From NCBI RefSeq assembly GCF_014287475.1, contig NZ_JACOPF010000005.1, forward strand, positions 124,001 through 188,000: a stretch of DNA of 64,000 bases. The letters run 5' to 3'. Below are positions 48,054 to 56,788 of the stretch, piece after piece. The position numbers and the translations under genes were made by a program. This DNA is from Mediterraneibacter hominis. Lineage in GTDB: Bacteria; Bacillota; Clostridia; Lachnospirales; Lachnospiraceae. How positions within the stretch are numbered: position 1 is the first letter of the stretch; each line of letters starts with the position of its first letter. The notes under the pieces are model-generated. The model did not search any database, had not been told where the DNA came from, and worked only from the letters and a program-made list of their open reading frames with translations.

Positions 48054-49937
48054 TTAACCGCGGTGCTTCCAATTTAACAGTAACGCGGAATTTGCAATGA
48101 CGAGTACGCTCCCCGCATTATGTACCAGCGCACCGACAACAGGGTTTAGAATCCCCGTGATGGCAAGTACGATAGCAAGGAAGTTCAGCCCCATAGAAAA
48201 GCTTAAATTACATTTGATCGTGATCATCATTCTTCTGGAGAGTGCCACCAGATGAGGAAGTTCTTTTACCTCGTCGTTCACCAGGGCGATGTCTGCCGCG
48301 TCGACAGCGATATCACTCCCCACCTTTCCCATGGCAATTCCGACATCCGCCTTTTTCAGCGCGGGCGCGTCGTTGATACCGTCGCCTATCATGCAGACCG
48401 ATTCTGCCTGCTTCTGATAGTGTTCAATCCATTTTAATTTATCTTCCGGGAGACAGCCTGCATGTACCTCCTGGATCTGCAAGCTGCCTGCGATTGCCGC
48501 GGCGGCATTTTCGTGATCCCCTGTTAGAAGGACGGGACATACCCTGGAGGCTTTTAACTGTTTGATCATATTGGCGCTCTCCTTGCGCACTGTATCGGAG
48601 AGAATCAGACATCCTGCAGCTTTCTGTCCGAACGCTGTGTAGATGATTGTACATCCCTGCATAAGATAGCTTTCTGCTTCCTTTAGAAGCTGTGAAGGGA
48701 GAGGGATGCCGTGTTCACGGAACAGTTCTGTGTTGCCCGCCAGCACCTCTTTTCCAGATATGAGACAGGAAACACCGCGACCCGGGATCATCCGGAATTG
48801 TTCGGCTTTCTCCGGCGGACAGGCAAAGGAGCGCCGGTAACAGTTCACTACGGCCTTGCCGAGGGGATGTTCTGAGAACTGTTCGGCTGAGGCGGTCATG
48901 GCGTACAACTGTGTTTCCGTATATTCGGGCAGGACAGAGAGGACTTTTATAACCTTTGGCGTCCCGTAAGTAAGGGTGCCGGTCTTATCAAAGGTGATTC
49001 TGGTAACGGCGGCCAGACGCTCCAGTGCATCTCCTTCCCGGATCAAAAATCCATGTTTGGTGGCATTACCGATAGCCGCCATAATGGCAGTTGGTGTGGC
49101 AAGTACCAGGGCACAGGGACAAAAAACAACCAAGATTGTGACAGCGCGTATGATTTCACCGGAAATCAACCAGGTTAGTGCTGCGGCACTCAGGGCAATA
49201 ACAACAATCCAGGTTGCCCACCGATCTGCAAGATTTACGATTTTTGCTTTGCTGGCATCTGCGGATTGAACGAGGCGAATCATTCGTTGAATAGAACTGT
49301 CCTGACCAACCTTCACCGCTTTCATATCAAAAGTGCCGAACTGATTTACGGTTCCGCTTGAAACAGTATCTCCTGCGGTTTTGTCGACTGGCAGTGATTC
49401 CCCTGTCATTACTGCCTGATTGATGGAGGTATGTCCAGAAAGAATGATACCGTCTACAGGAATCGTTTCTCCCGGGAGTACGCGGAGAAGATCGCCGACC
49501 TTTACTTGTTCGGCGGGCAGGATATATTCGTTGTTGTCTTTCAAAACTCTGGCAGTCTGCGGCGTGAGATGTACGAGCTTTTCGATGCCGGCGCGGGTCT
49601 TTGCGACTGTCAAATCTTCCAGGAGGGCGCCCAACTGCATGATAAATGCGACCTCTCCGGCAGCAAAATCTTCTCCGATGCAGATGGAGGCTATCAAAGC
49701 GAGAGAGACTAGGACGTCAGCCTTGATATCAAAGGCGGTGATAAGCCCGATTACAGCTTCTAAAATGATTGGGATTCCACATAACAAAACAGCAATCCAA
49801 GCTGGATCAAAAGGAAGGGAGAGGGGGGGGAAGATACTGGCAAGTAATGCAAGGCCAGAGAGAATTAGAAAACTTACTTCTTTTTTTGTACCTCCCAGTT
49901 CCAGAAGTTGTTCTAGCTTTTTTATTATAGTATTCAT
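48054..49937 (-). CDS. Heavy-metal translocating P1B-type ATPase
   Basis: The 627-residue protein has the CPC metal-binding helix (VVFCPCALVLATPTA), the phosphorylation motif DKTGTLT, TGES in the actuator loop and GDGINDAPAL. It has no N-terminal HMA/CxxC domain. The final TM segment has HNAGSVLV rather than the Cu-type MxxSS, which argues against a classical Cu(I) pump and leaves Zn/Cd/Co or another metal possible. It exports metal from the cytoplasm. Two CsoR-type operators sit on its promoter. Confidence 0.92.
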   Translation of the reverse strand: MNTIIKKLEQLLELGGTKKEVSFLILSGLALLASIFPPLSLPFDPAWIAVLLCGIPIILEAVIGLITAFDIKADVLVSLALIASICIGEDFAAGEVAFIMQLGALLEDLTVAKTRAGIEKLVHLTPQTARVLKDNNEYILPAEQVKVGDLLRVLPGETIPVDGIILSGHTSINQAVMTGESLPVDKTAGDTVSSGTVNQFGTFDMKAVKVGQDSSIQRMIRLVQSADASKAKIVNLADRWATWIVVIALSAAALTWLISGEIIRAVTILVVFCPCALVLATPTAIMAAIGNATKHGFLIREGDALERLAAVTRITFDKTGTLTYGTPKVIKVLSVLPEYTETQLYAMTASAEQFSEHPLGKAVVNCYRRSFACPPEKAEQFRMIPGRGVSCLISGKEVLAGNTELFREHGIPLPSQLLKEAESYLMQGCTIIYTAFGQKAAGCLILSDTVRKESANMIKQLKASRVCPVLLTGDHENAAAAIAGSLQIQEVHAGCLPEDKLKWIEHYQKQAESVCMIGDGINDAPALKKADVGIAMGKVGSDIAVDAADIALVNDEVKELPHLVALSRRMMITIKCNLSFSMGLNFLAIVLAITGILNPVVGALVHNAGSVLVIANSALLLNWKHRG

Positions 49938-49954
49938 AAGTAAAGACCTCCTAC

Positions 49955-50005
49955 ATACCTATATGGGTATGAGTATATTATACCTATAGGGGTATAGGCT
50001 GTCAA
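49955..50005 (-). promoter_or_regulatory. Promoter of the P-type ATPase gene with two CsoR-type operators
   Basis: On the minus strand TTGACA (50000-50005) and TATAAT (49977-49982) are 17 bp apart. The palindromes ATACCTATAGGGGTAT (49980-49995) and ATACCTATATGGGTAT (49955-49970) overlap the spacer and lie just downstream, matching the form of CsoR-family sites. Confidence 0.85.
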
Positions 50006-50049
50006 GTTCTCTTATCCTTTTCTGTATAAGCTTACAAGGTAATAAAATA

Positions 50050-50090
50050 GCAGGAATATGCATAGTAGTACGCATATTCCTGCTGTTTTT
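50050..50090. terminator. Bidirectional terminator downstream of csoR
   Basis: Arms GCAGGAATATGC (50050-50061) and GCATATTCCTGC (50072-50083) are followed by TGTTTTTTT on the plus strand and flanked by A/T on the other, ending the csoR transcript on the minus strand. Confidence 0.8.
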
Positions 50091-50102
50091 TTGCCTGTGC
50101 TT

Positions 50103-50378
50103 CTATTTCATATTGGCAAATCGTTCTACTGCTTTTGTAAAATTTTCGATAGTCTTATCCGCATCTCCATGCTCAATTCCATCGCGGACACAATGCTTGA
50201 TGTGTCCTTCTAATACAACCTGTCCAGCCTTGTGAAGTGCAGATTTAGCTGCATTAATCTGTGCGAGAATATCTTCACAGGGAACATCTTCATCTACCAT
50301 TCTGTCGATTGCCTGTACCTGTCCAATAATTTTTTTCAATCTGCGATGAAGATTATCAGAATCCATACATTGCTTCAT
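50103..50378 (-). CDS. csoR: CsoR/RcnR-family metal-sensing repressor
   Basis: The 91-residue DUF156-type protein has the Cys-His-Cys ligand set of the family: DVPCEDIL (about Cys34) and LEGHIKHC (about His59 and Cys63). These four-helix regulators release DNA when they bind Cu(I), Ni or another inducer. GGAGGTG lies ahead of the ATG. It is adjacent to and codirectional with the P-type ATPase gene, and both promoters carry matching palindromes. The exact metal is uncertain because the ATPase is not clearly a copper type. Confidence 0.9.
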   Translation of the reverse strand: MKQCMDSDNLHRRLKKIIGQVQAIDRMVDEDVPCEDILAQINAAKSALHKAGQVVLEGHIKHCVRDGIEHGDADKTIENFTKAVERFANMK

Positions 50379-50390
50379 ACACTCACCTCC

Positions 50391-50442
50391 ATACGGTTAG
50401 GGGTATGTGTATATTATATGGATGGTTTCTTTTGTATGTCAA
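50391..50442 (-). promoter_or_regulatory. csoR promoter with operator
   Basis: On the minus strand TTGACA (50437-50442) and TATAAT (50413-50418) are 18 bp apart. A degenerate CsoR-like palindrome (50391-50406, ending GGGGTAT) covers the transcription start region, which fits autoregulation. Confidence 0.75.
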
Positions 50443-50470
50443 GAATATTTTGGAAGATCAAAAAGCATAT

Positions 50471-50499
50471 TTGTAGGTTTGTTCTGTATATGTTACAAT
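50471..50499 (+). promoter_or_regulatory. Promoter of the zinc-ribbon/NfeD/stomatin operon
   Basis: TTGTAG (50471-50476) and TACAAT (50494-50499) are 17 bp apart and about 35 bp upstream of the first gene. Confidence 0.6.
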
Positions 50500-50534
50500 G
50501 AAGAAAATTCTAAAGAAAGTAAAAAGAGGATAAA

Positions 50535-50930
50535 ATGGCGGGGAAAAGATGCAGTCTATGCGGAGGAAGGTTGAGAGAGAATCGGTGTGAATTCTGCGGG
50601 CTGGACAATTCTATATATGAACGGGAAAGAAGAATGGAAAACAGTCAGGACAGAAAGACAGAGCATACCTGTCAGACAACAGAGCCAAAAAAAGAGAAGA
50701 AAGCAGAAGGCAGAGCAGGAGAGAAGCAAAGTATTCAAAATAAAAGAAGACAATACAGGCAGGGTACGCAGCAGAAAAGCAAGAAAGGATGTCTTACCTG
50801 GATAATCATTCTGGCGATTCTTCTTTTTTCTGTATTACCTGTGCTTTTTGAAGCAGGGGAAAAATTGCTGGATGAATTCAGGACGCCCAGATATTATATT
50901 GGGGAGGAGGCGATGCTATGGAAGGGATAA
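50535..50930 (+). CDS. Zinc-ribbon-like membrane protein of unknown function
   Basis: The 131-residue protein has an N-terminal CxxC pair (CSLCGG, then CEFCGL; about residues 6-25), a long highly charged Lys/Glu/Gln-rich region (about 30-85) and one TM helix (about 88-110). The zinc ribbon should be cytoplasmic. It overlaps the NfeD-family gene by 13 bp, so it is probably part of the same membrane-quality unit. I do not recognise a named family. Confidence 0.7.
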   Translation: MAGKRCSLCGGRLRENRCEFCGLDNSIYERERRMENSQDRKTEHTCQTTEPKKEKKAEGRAGEKQSIQNKRRQYRQGTQQKSKKGCLTWIIILAILLFSVLPVLFEAGEKLLDEFRTPRYYIGEEAMLWKG

Positions 50931-51382
50931 TTATGACGATTGCAGGAAGGAACTTTATCTGGCTGGCAGTTTTTATTATTCTGCTTATTATAGAAGCATT
51001 GACAGTCGGGCTTGTGACGATCTGGTTTGCGGGCGGAGCTCTCGCCGCAATAGCAGTGAATTCTCTCGGAATGGGAATGGCAGGACAGTGTATAGTTTTT
51101 CTTGTGGTTTCCTGTATTCTGTTGTTTTTTACCAGACCGTGGGCACAGAAGTATGTAAATAAAAATCGGATAAAGACAAACTATGAAAGAGAGCTTGGGA
51201 AAGTAATAAAGATTACGGAAAGAGTGGATAATCTGGCACAGACAGGAAAGAGTATGGTAGATGGACAGGAATGGACAGTGCGTACAGAAAATAACAAGGA
51301 AATTTTGGAAATAGGAGAGCTGGCGAAAGTAGTTGCAGTTTCTGGGGTAAAATTAATTGTAGAAAAGTATGAGGAGGAATAA
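50918..51382 (+). CDS. NfeD-family membrane protein
   Basis: The 154-residue protein has three to four TM helices (about 12-75) and a C-terminal OB-fold NfeD domain (about 90-152; VDGQEWTVRTENN, then GELAKVVAVSGVKLIVE). NfeD proteins act with stomatin-family partners at the membrane. ATG 50918 is seven bases after GGGGAGGAGG; a nearby ATG at 50933 is an alternative. Confidence 0.9.
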   Translation: MEGIIMTIAGRNFIWLAVFIILLIIEALTVGLVTIWFAGGALAAIAVNSLGMGMAGQCIVFLVVSCILLFFTRPWAQKYVNKNRIKTNYERELGKVIKITERVDNLAQTGKSMVDGQEWTVRTENNKEILEIGELAKVVAVSGVKLIVEKYEEE

Positions 51383-51385
51383 GAG

Positions 51386-52339
51386 ATGGGCATAATTGGT
51401 TTAGGGAGTATTTTTTTCATCATTATTATAGTGATTGTTGTTTTGGTTCTGATTTCCTGCGTGAAGATTGTACATCAGGCACAGGCGGTTGTTCTGGAAC
51501 GTCTGGGGGCGTATCAGGCGACATGGAATACAGGACTTCACTTTAAAATTCCGATTATAGACAGAGTGGCAAGAAGGATCGATCTGAAAGAACAGGTGGT
51601 AGATTTTGCACCGCAGCCGGTAATTACAAAGGATAATGTTACCATGCAGATTGACACAGTCGTATTTTACCAGATTACAGATCCAAAGATGTTTTGCTAT
51701 GGCGTTGCCAATCCGATTATTGCGATAGAAAATCTGACGGCGACTACACTGCGTAATATCATCGGAGATCTGGAACTGGATCAGACGCTGACTTCCAGAG
51801 AGACAATCAATACAAGGATGCGTGCAGAGCTGGATCTGGCGACAGATCCCTGGGGGATTAAAGTGAACAGAGTGGAATTAAAAAACATCATCCCACCGAC
51901 AGCCATTCGGGACGCGATGGAGAAACAGATGAAGGCCGAGCGAGAGAGAAGAGAGGCAATCCTGCGTGCAGAAGGAGAGAAGAAATCGACAGTCCTTGTA
52001 GCAGAGGGACAGAAAGAATCGGTGATTCTGGAAGCAGAAGCAGAGAAGCAGGCGGCAATTTTGCGTGCAGAGGCAGAGAAGGAGAAGATGATACGTGAGG
52101 CAGAAGGTGAGGCGGAAGCGATATTAAAGGTACAGCAGGCAACAGCGGATGGATTAAGGTTTTTAAAAGAAGCTGGAGCGGACAATGCGGTGCTGACGTT
52201 AAAGAGCCTTGAAGCATTTGAAAAGGCGGCGGATGGCAGGGCAACGAAGATTATTGTTCCGTCTAAGATTCAAGAAATAGCAGGTCTTGTGAAGTCTATT
52301 ACAGAAGTGGCAGCGGATGGGGAAGCACAGAAGGAATAA
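51386..52339 (+). CDS. SPFH/stomatin-like membrane protein
   Basis: The 317-residue protein has an N-terminal membrane helix (about 5-27), the SPFH/band 7 domain (about 28-200; VVLERLGAYQATWNTGLHFK, then GDLELDQTLTSRE) and a long Ala/Glu-rich coiled coil (about 200-280) that drives oligomerisation. With NfeD it forms the common NfeD-stomatin pair thought to organise membrane microdomains. It starts four bases after nfeD. Confidence 0.94.
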   Translation: MGIIGLGSIFFIIIIVIVVLVLISCVKIVHQAQAVVLERLGAYQATWNTGLHFKIPIIDRVARRIDLKEQVVDFAPQPVITKDNVTMQIDTVVFYQITDPKMFCYGVANPIIAIENLTATTLRNIIGDLELDQTLTSRETINTRMRAELDLATDPWGIKVNRVELKNIIPPTAIRDAMEKQMKAERERREAILRAEGEKKSTVLVAEGQKESVILEAEAEKQAAILRAEAEKEKMIREAEGEAEAILKVQQATADGLRFLKEAGADNAVLTLKSLEAFEKAADGRATKIIVPSKIQEIAGLVKSITEVAADGEAQKE

Positions 52340-52382
52340 AAAAGAAAGATAAAAGACATTGCTGCTGTTACGGCAGCGGCGT

Positions 52383-52434
52383 AAAAGACGGTTTATCCTG
52401 AAGGTAAAAATACTGAAAGGATAAGCTGTCTTTT
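52383..52434 (+). terminator. Intrinsic terminator after the stomatin-like gene
   Basis: Seventeen-base arms (AAAAGACGGTTTATCCT with its complement, one to two mismatches) end in a T-rich stretch and run directly into the repeat C palindrome. Confidence 0.8.
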
Positions 52435-52436
52435 AT

Positions 52437-52560
52437 TTTCTTGTATAGGAAAGAAGTTTCCTATACAAGAAAACCCTCCGGAGGATGCATACTGCGTGCA
52501 AGTGGAAAATGGCTGCTGATACAGCCGCGCTTCGGCGCGGGAATGTAGGAAGTACATTGT
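52437..52560. repeat. Repeat family C, copy 2
   Basis: A perfect 16-bp inverted repeat (52437-52452 with 52457-52472; loop GAAG) is followed by CCCTCCGG and then ACTGCGTGCAAGTGG, the order seen at 36769. A second hairpin with a TTCG tetraloop (CCGCGC and GCGCGG, 52525-52540) follows. As in copy 1, it comes directly after a terminator. The rest of this 337-bp gap (52561-52676) is AT-rich and holds the pstS promoter region; I saw no clear PHO-type box. Confidence 0.75.
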
Positions 52561-52676
52561 TTTACATAGATTTAACAAACAGATGATTTTACATTTTACA
52601 TTGGTTCTTTAAGATAACTGGTGTGAAGAAAAGAAAATAAGTTAAAAATGTGGATAAGACAAAGGAGAGTAAAACA

Positions 52677-53579
52677 ATGAAAATGAAAAAGTTTATTGCA
52701 GTTTGTTCAATAGCAGGTATGCTTGCGGCAGCAGTGACGGGATGTGGTTCTGGAAGTACAGATTCAAAAGACAGTTCTGCTTCTGAATGGGACAGCTCCA
52801 ATGATATTACAGTTGTATCCCGCGAGGATGGTTCTGGAACAAGAGGCGCATTTATTGAACTGTTTGGAGTACAAGAAGAAGTAGACGGCGATAAAGTAGA
52901 TATGACGACAGAGGGAGCACAGATTACAAACAGTACATCTGTTATGCTCACAACAGTCGCAGGCGACGAATACGCAATCGGCTATGTATCTCTCGGGTCA
53001 CTGGATGAGACAGTAAAAGCAGTGAAAATTGACGGGGCAGAGGCAACGGCAGAAAATATTAAATCTGGTACATACAAGGTTTCCAGACCATTTAACATTG
53101 CGACAAAAGAGGATTTAGACAACGAAGTAGCAGAAGATTTTATTAACTTTATTATGAGTGAAGAAGGACAGAAGGTTGTTTCTGATAACGGATATATTCC
53201 GGTAGATGATGTGAAAGCGTTTGAAGGAACACAGCCGTCCGGAAAAGCGGTAATCGGAGGCTCTTCTTCCATAGCACCGGTTATGGAAAAACTGGCAGAA
53301 GCGTACAAGGAAGTAAATCCGAATGCAGAGCTTGAGCTTCAGACATCGGATTCTACAACGGGTATGACATCTGCAGTGGACGGAAGCTACGATATAGGCA
53401 TGGCATCTAGAGAGTTAAAAGACGAGGAGCTTTCACAGGGGCTCAAAGCAACTGTAATTGCGACAGACGGAATCGCGGTTATTGTAAATAAAGGGAACCC
53501 GACAGAGGATATGTCTACAGAGCAGGTAAAATCAATCTATACCGGAGAGGCTCTATCCTGGGATGAGGTAACAGAGTAA
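52677..53579 (+). CDS. pstS: Phosphate-binding lipoprotein with permuted domain order
   Basis: The 300-residue protein has a lipoprotein signal (lipobox AAVTGC) and all the elements of a phosphate-binding protein, but in swapped order. SREDGSGTRGAF, usually in the second half, is at about residues 47-58, while the usual N-terminal strand-turn VIGGSSSIAPVMEKLAEAY is at about 190-210, followed by DIGMASRELKDEE. It therefore appears circularly permuted. ATG 52677 is favoured by AAAGGAGAG. The downstream pst genes support the role. Confidence 0.9.
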   Translation: MKMKKFIAVCSIAGMLAAAVTGCGSGSTDSKDSSASEWDSSNDITVVSREDGSGTRGAFIELFGVQEEVDGDKVDMTTEGAQITNSTSVMLTTVAGDEYAIGYVSLGSLDETVKAVKIDGAEATAENIKSGTYKVSRPFNIATKEDLDNEVAEDFINFIMSEEGQKVVSDNGYIPVDDVKAFEGTQPSGKAVIGGSSSIAPVMEKLAEAYKEVNPNAELELQTSDSTTGMTSAVDGSYDIGMASRELKDEELSQGLKATVIATDGIAVIVNKGNPTEDMSTEQVKSIYTGEALSWDEVTE

Positions 53580-53593
53580 GAGGAAACGAAAAT

Positions 53594-54487
53594 ATGAAAT
53601 CGAAAGCATGGACTGAGAAATTCATGCAGGGAGTGTTCTTCATTGCCGCCTGCGCTTCGGTGCTGGCGGTAGCTCTCATTTGTGTATTTTTATTTGCAAA
53701 TGGCGTCCCTGCAATGAAAGAGATTGGATTTGTAGAATTTATTACAGGAAAAATGTGGAAGCCGAACAATGACTTGTACGGTATTTTTCCAATGATTATA
53801 GGAAGCTTGTATGTGACGGCGGGAGCCATTGTGTTCGGTGTGCCTATTGGGATTCTGACCTCTGTTTTTATGGCAATGTACTGTCCGAAAGCGATTTATA
53901 AGCCCTTGAAAGCTGCGACAGAGCTGCTGGCCGGTATTCCTTCGGTTGTGTATGGCTTCTTCGGTCTGGTTGTTCTGGTGCCCTGGATACGGGAATTTGG
54001 AAGAACCTTGAAGCAGGCGGGAATCACAGATTCTTCAGGGAATGGAAGTGGAATACTGACGGCATCTCTGCTGCTCGGTATGATGATACTTCCGACGATT
54101 ATCGGGACGACAGAGAGTGCGATTCGGGCAGTTCCGGAGCATTACTATGAAGGCGCGCTGGCGCTCGGAGCGACCCATGAGAGAAGTATTTTTACTATAG
54201 TGATTCCAGCGGCAAAGTCAGGAGTGATCGCAGGGATTGTGCTTGGAATCGGGCGTGCGGTAGGAGAGACAATGGCAGTAATTATGGTAGCGGGAAACCA
54301 GACATGGATACCGGAAAGTCTGCTAAAGGGTGTACGTACACTGACTGCGAATATTGTAATTGAGATGGGATATGCTACCGGCCTGCACAGAGAAGCATTG
54401 ATTGCAACAGGAGTGGTACTGTTTGTATTTATTTTGATTATAAATTTCAGTGTTGCTCTGTTAAAGAGGAGGTCAGAACATGAGTAA
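53594..54487 (+). CDS. pstC: Phosphate ABC transporter permease PstC
   Basis: The 297-residue permease has six TM helices and the family loop EAL-type region ESAIRAVPEHYYEGALALGA followed by AVGETMAVIMVAGN. It forms the phosphate channel with PstA. It starts 14 bases after pstS. Confidence 0.95.
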   Translation: MKSKAWTEKFMQGVFFIAACASVLAVALICVFLFANGVPAMKEIGFVEFITGKMWKPNNDLYGIFPMIIGSLYVTAGAIVFGVPIGILTSVFMAMYCPKAIYKPLKAATELLAGIPSVVYGFFGLVVLVPWIREFGRTLKQAGITDSSGNGSGILTASLLLGMMILPTIIGTTESAIRAVPEHYYEGALALGATHERSIFTIVIPAAKSGVIAGIVLGIGRAVGETMAVIMVAGNQTWIPESLLKGVRTLTANIVIEMGYATGLHREALIATGVVLFVFILIINFSVALLKRRSEHE

Positions 54488-55340
54488 TCGAATAACAATG
54501 GGAGAAAAAATGAAAACGTACCTGAAACATCCAGGATCCCTTATACTTATGCTGCTGGTTATGCTTGCGGCAGTTCTGACGTTTATCGTACTGCTGTTTC
54601 TGATTGCGTATATACTTATAAATGGCGTACCGCATATTAAGCCTTCTCTATTCTCCTTACATTATACGTCGGAGAATGCCTCTTTGATGCCGGCATTAAT
54701 CAATACAATTATTATGACATTGCTATCCCTTCTGGTAGCCGTCCCTTTTGGAATTTTTTCCGCGATCTTTCTTGTGGAATACGCAGGAAGAGGAAATAGA
54801 TTCATAGGAGTAATCCGTCTGACAACAGAGACACTTTCTGGAATTCCTTCGATTGTGTACGGTTTGTTTGGAATGTTGTTTTTTGTCAATACATTGGAAT
54901 GGGGATTTTCCCTTCTTGCCGGTGCGTTCACCCTCGCAATTATGATACTTCCACTGATTATGCGAACGACAGAGGAAGCGCTAAAGGCTGTACCAGATAC
55001 ATACAGGGAGGGGAGTTTCGGAGTAGGAGCAGGAAAACTGCGGACAGTATTTCGAATTGTACTTCCTTCCGCGATTCCGGGTATTTTGGCCGGTGTGATT
55101 CTCGCAGTAGGAAGGATTGTAGGAGAAACCGCCGCGCTTATCTACACAGCGGGGACTGTGGCGAAGGTGCCGTCTAGTGTGATGGGCTCCGGACGTACCC
55201 TCGCAGTACATATGTACAATCTGTCAAGTGAAGGCCTTTATATGGATCAGGCATATGCGACGGCTGTGGTACTGCTTGTTCTGGTAGTAGGAATCAATAC
55301 ACTGTCGAGTGTGGTTGCAAGAAAATTGACAAAAGCATAG
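54480..55340 (+). CDS. pstA: Phosphate ABC transporter permease PstA
   Basis: The 286-residue permease has six TM helices, with EEALKAVPDTYREGSFGVGA and GRIVGETAALIYTAG in the coupling region. It overlaps pstC by 8 bp with GAGGAGG at ribosome-binding distance. Confidence 0.95.
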   Translation: MSNRITMGEKMKTYLKHPGSLILMLLVMLAAVLTFIVLLFLIAYILINGVPHIKPSLFSLHYTSENASLMPALINTIIMTLLSLLVAVPFGIFSAIFLVEYAGRGNRFIGVIRLTTETLSGIPSIVYGLFGMLFFVNTLEWGFSLLAGAFTLAIMILPLIMRTTEEALKAVPDTYREGSFGVGAGKLRTVFRIVLPSAIPGILAGVILAVGRIVGETAALIYTAGTVAKVPSSVMGSGRTLAVHMYNLSSEGLYMDQAYATAVVLLVLVVGINTLSSVVARKLTKA

Positions 55341-55353
55341 AAAGGTATAAAAA

Positions 55354-56103
55354 ATGGGAAAAATTAGTGTTAAAAATCTAGATTTATATTACGGGGACTT
55401 TAAGGCCTTAAAAGGAATAAATCTGGAGATAGAGGCGAATAAAATCACGGCGTTTATTGGGCCGAGTGGCTGCGGGAAATCTACACTTTTAAAATCTATT
55501 AACCGGATGAATGATCTGGTAGAGGGATGCCGCATTGAAGGGGAGATCCTTTTGGATGGAGAAAATATCTATAAAGGAATGGATGTGAACCTTTTGAGAA
55601 AAAGAGTGGGGATGGTATTTCAGAAACCAAATCCATTTCCAATGAGTATTTACGATAATATTGCATATGGCCCGCGTACACATGGGATTCGTTCTAAGTC
55701 CAAATTAGATGATATTGTAGAGAAATCTCTTAGAAATGCGGCAATCTGGGAGGAATGTAAAGACCGTCTGAAAAAAAGCGCTCTTGGCATGTCGGGAGGC
55801 CAGCAGCAGAGACTCTGCATTGCACGTGCCCTGGCGGTGGAGCCGGAAGTTCTTTTGATGGACGAACCAACCTCGGCTTTGGATCCGATTTCTACGTCTA
55901 AAATTGAAGATCTTGCTATGGAATTAAAAAAAGATTATACTATTGTCATGGTGACGCATAATATGCAGCAAGCTGTGCGGGTATCAGACAATACGGCGTT
56001 TTTCCTGCTGGGAGAGGTTGTGGAATACAACGACACAGAGAAATTATTTTCGATACCGGCAGATAAGAGGACAGAAGATTATATTACAGGGAGGTTTGGC
56101 TAA
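55354..56103 (+). CDS. pstB: Phosphate ABC transporter ATPase PstB
   Basis: The 249-residue ATPase has Walker [10 protein letters not shown], signature [18 protein letters not shown], Walker [14 protein letters not shown] and the H-loop VTHNM. The NRMNDL segment after Walker A is typical of PstB. It powers PstCA. Confidence 0.97.
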   Translation: MGKISVKNLDLYYGDFKALKGINLEIEANKITAFIGPSGCGKSTLLKSINRMNDLVEGCRIEGEILLDGENIYKGMDVNLLRKRVGMVFQKPNPFPMSIYDNIAYGPRTHGIRSKSKLDDIVEKSLRNAAIWEECKDRLKKSALGMSGGQQQRLCIARALAVEPEVLLMDEPTSALDPISTSKIEDLAMELKKDYTIVMVTHNMQQAVRVSDNTAFFLLGEVVEYNDTEKLFSIPADKRTEDYITGRFG

Positions 56104-56106
56104 ATT

Positions 56107-56763
56107 ATGCGGAATCGTTTTGACAGACAATTACAGTTGTTGGATGAGCAGCTTACTCATATGGGCGAGCTGTGCGAGGTTGCAATTGCAAAGGCGACAG
56201 ATGCTTTGCAGCAGGGAGATGTAGAACAGGCGAAGGCAATTATGGCGGCGGATGAAGAGATAGACCAGATGGAAAAAGACATAGAGAGGCTTTGCCTGAA
56301 GCTTCTTTTACAGCAACAGCCGGTTGCGAAGGATTTAAGAAGAATTTCTGCTGCGTTGAAGATGATTACAGATATGGAACGGATCGGGGATCAGACATCA
56401 GATATTGCAGAGATTGTAATTTCTTCGAACCAGGTGACAGAGGTTGACATCAAAAAAATCGGTGTTATGGCGGCTGCCGCAAGCAAGATGGTACGTGAAA
56501 GTGTAACGGCATATGTACAAAAGGATCTGGAGCTTGCCAGAAAGGTAATGCTGGAGGATGATACGGTAGACAGTTACTTTAATGAAATCAGGGATGAAAT
56601 GATCTCTTATATTAAAGAGGAGCAGGGACATAACGGCGGTAAGATTTTTGATCTGATTATGGTGACAAAATATCTGGAGCGTATCGGAGATCATGCAACG
56701 AATATTGCGGAATGGGTAGAATTTTCTATTACAGGCGTACATAAAGACGGAGCCAGAATTTAA
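56107..56763 (+). CDS. phoU: Phosphate signalling protein PhoU
   Basis: The 218-residue all-helical protein has the two PhoU repeats with E/DxxxD motifs (DMERIGDQTSDIAE and YLERIGDHATNIAEW). It links PstB activity with PhoR. It starts three bases after pstB. Confidence 0.96.
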   Translation: MRNRFDRQLQLLDEQLTHMGELCEVAIAKATDALQQGDVEQAKAIMAADEEIDQMEKDIERLCLKLLLQQQPVAKDLRRISAALKMITDMERIGDQTSDIAEIVISSNQVTEVDIKKIGVMAAAASKMVRESVTAYVQKDLELARKVMLEDDTVDSYFNEIRDEMISYIKEEQGHNGGKIFDLIMVTKYLERIGDHATNIAEWVEFSITGVHKDGARI

Positions 56764-56788
56764 AAGCAAATTGAAGGAGAGGATAAAG

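Noticed and set aside
47900..48100. 66-codon plus-strand ORF after the Na/Pi cotransporter gene
   Set aside because: It spans the perfect terminator hairpin and overlaps the opposite-strand ATPase gene end.
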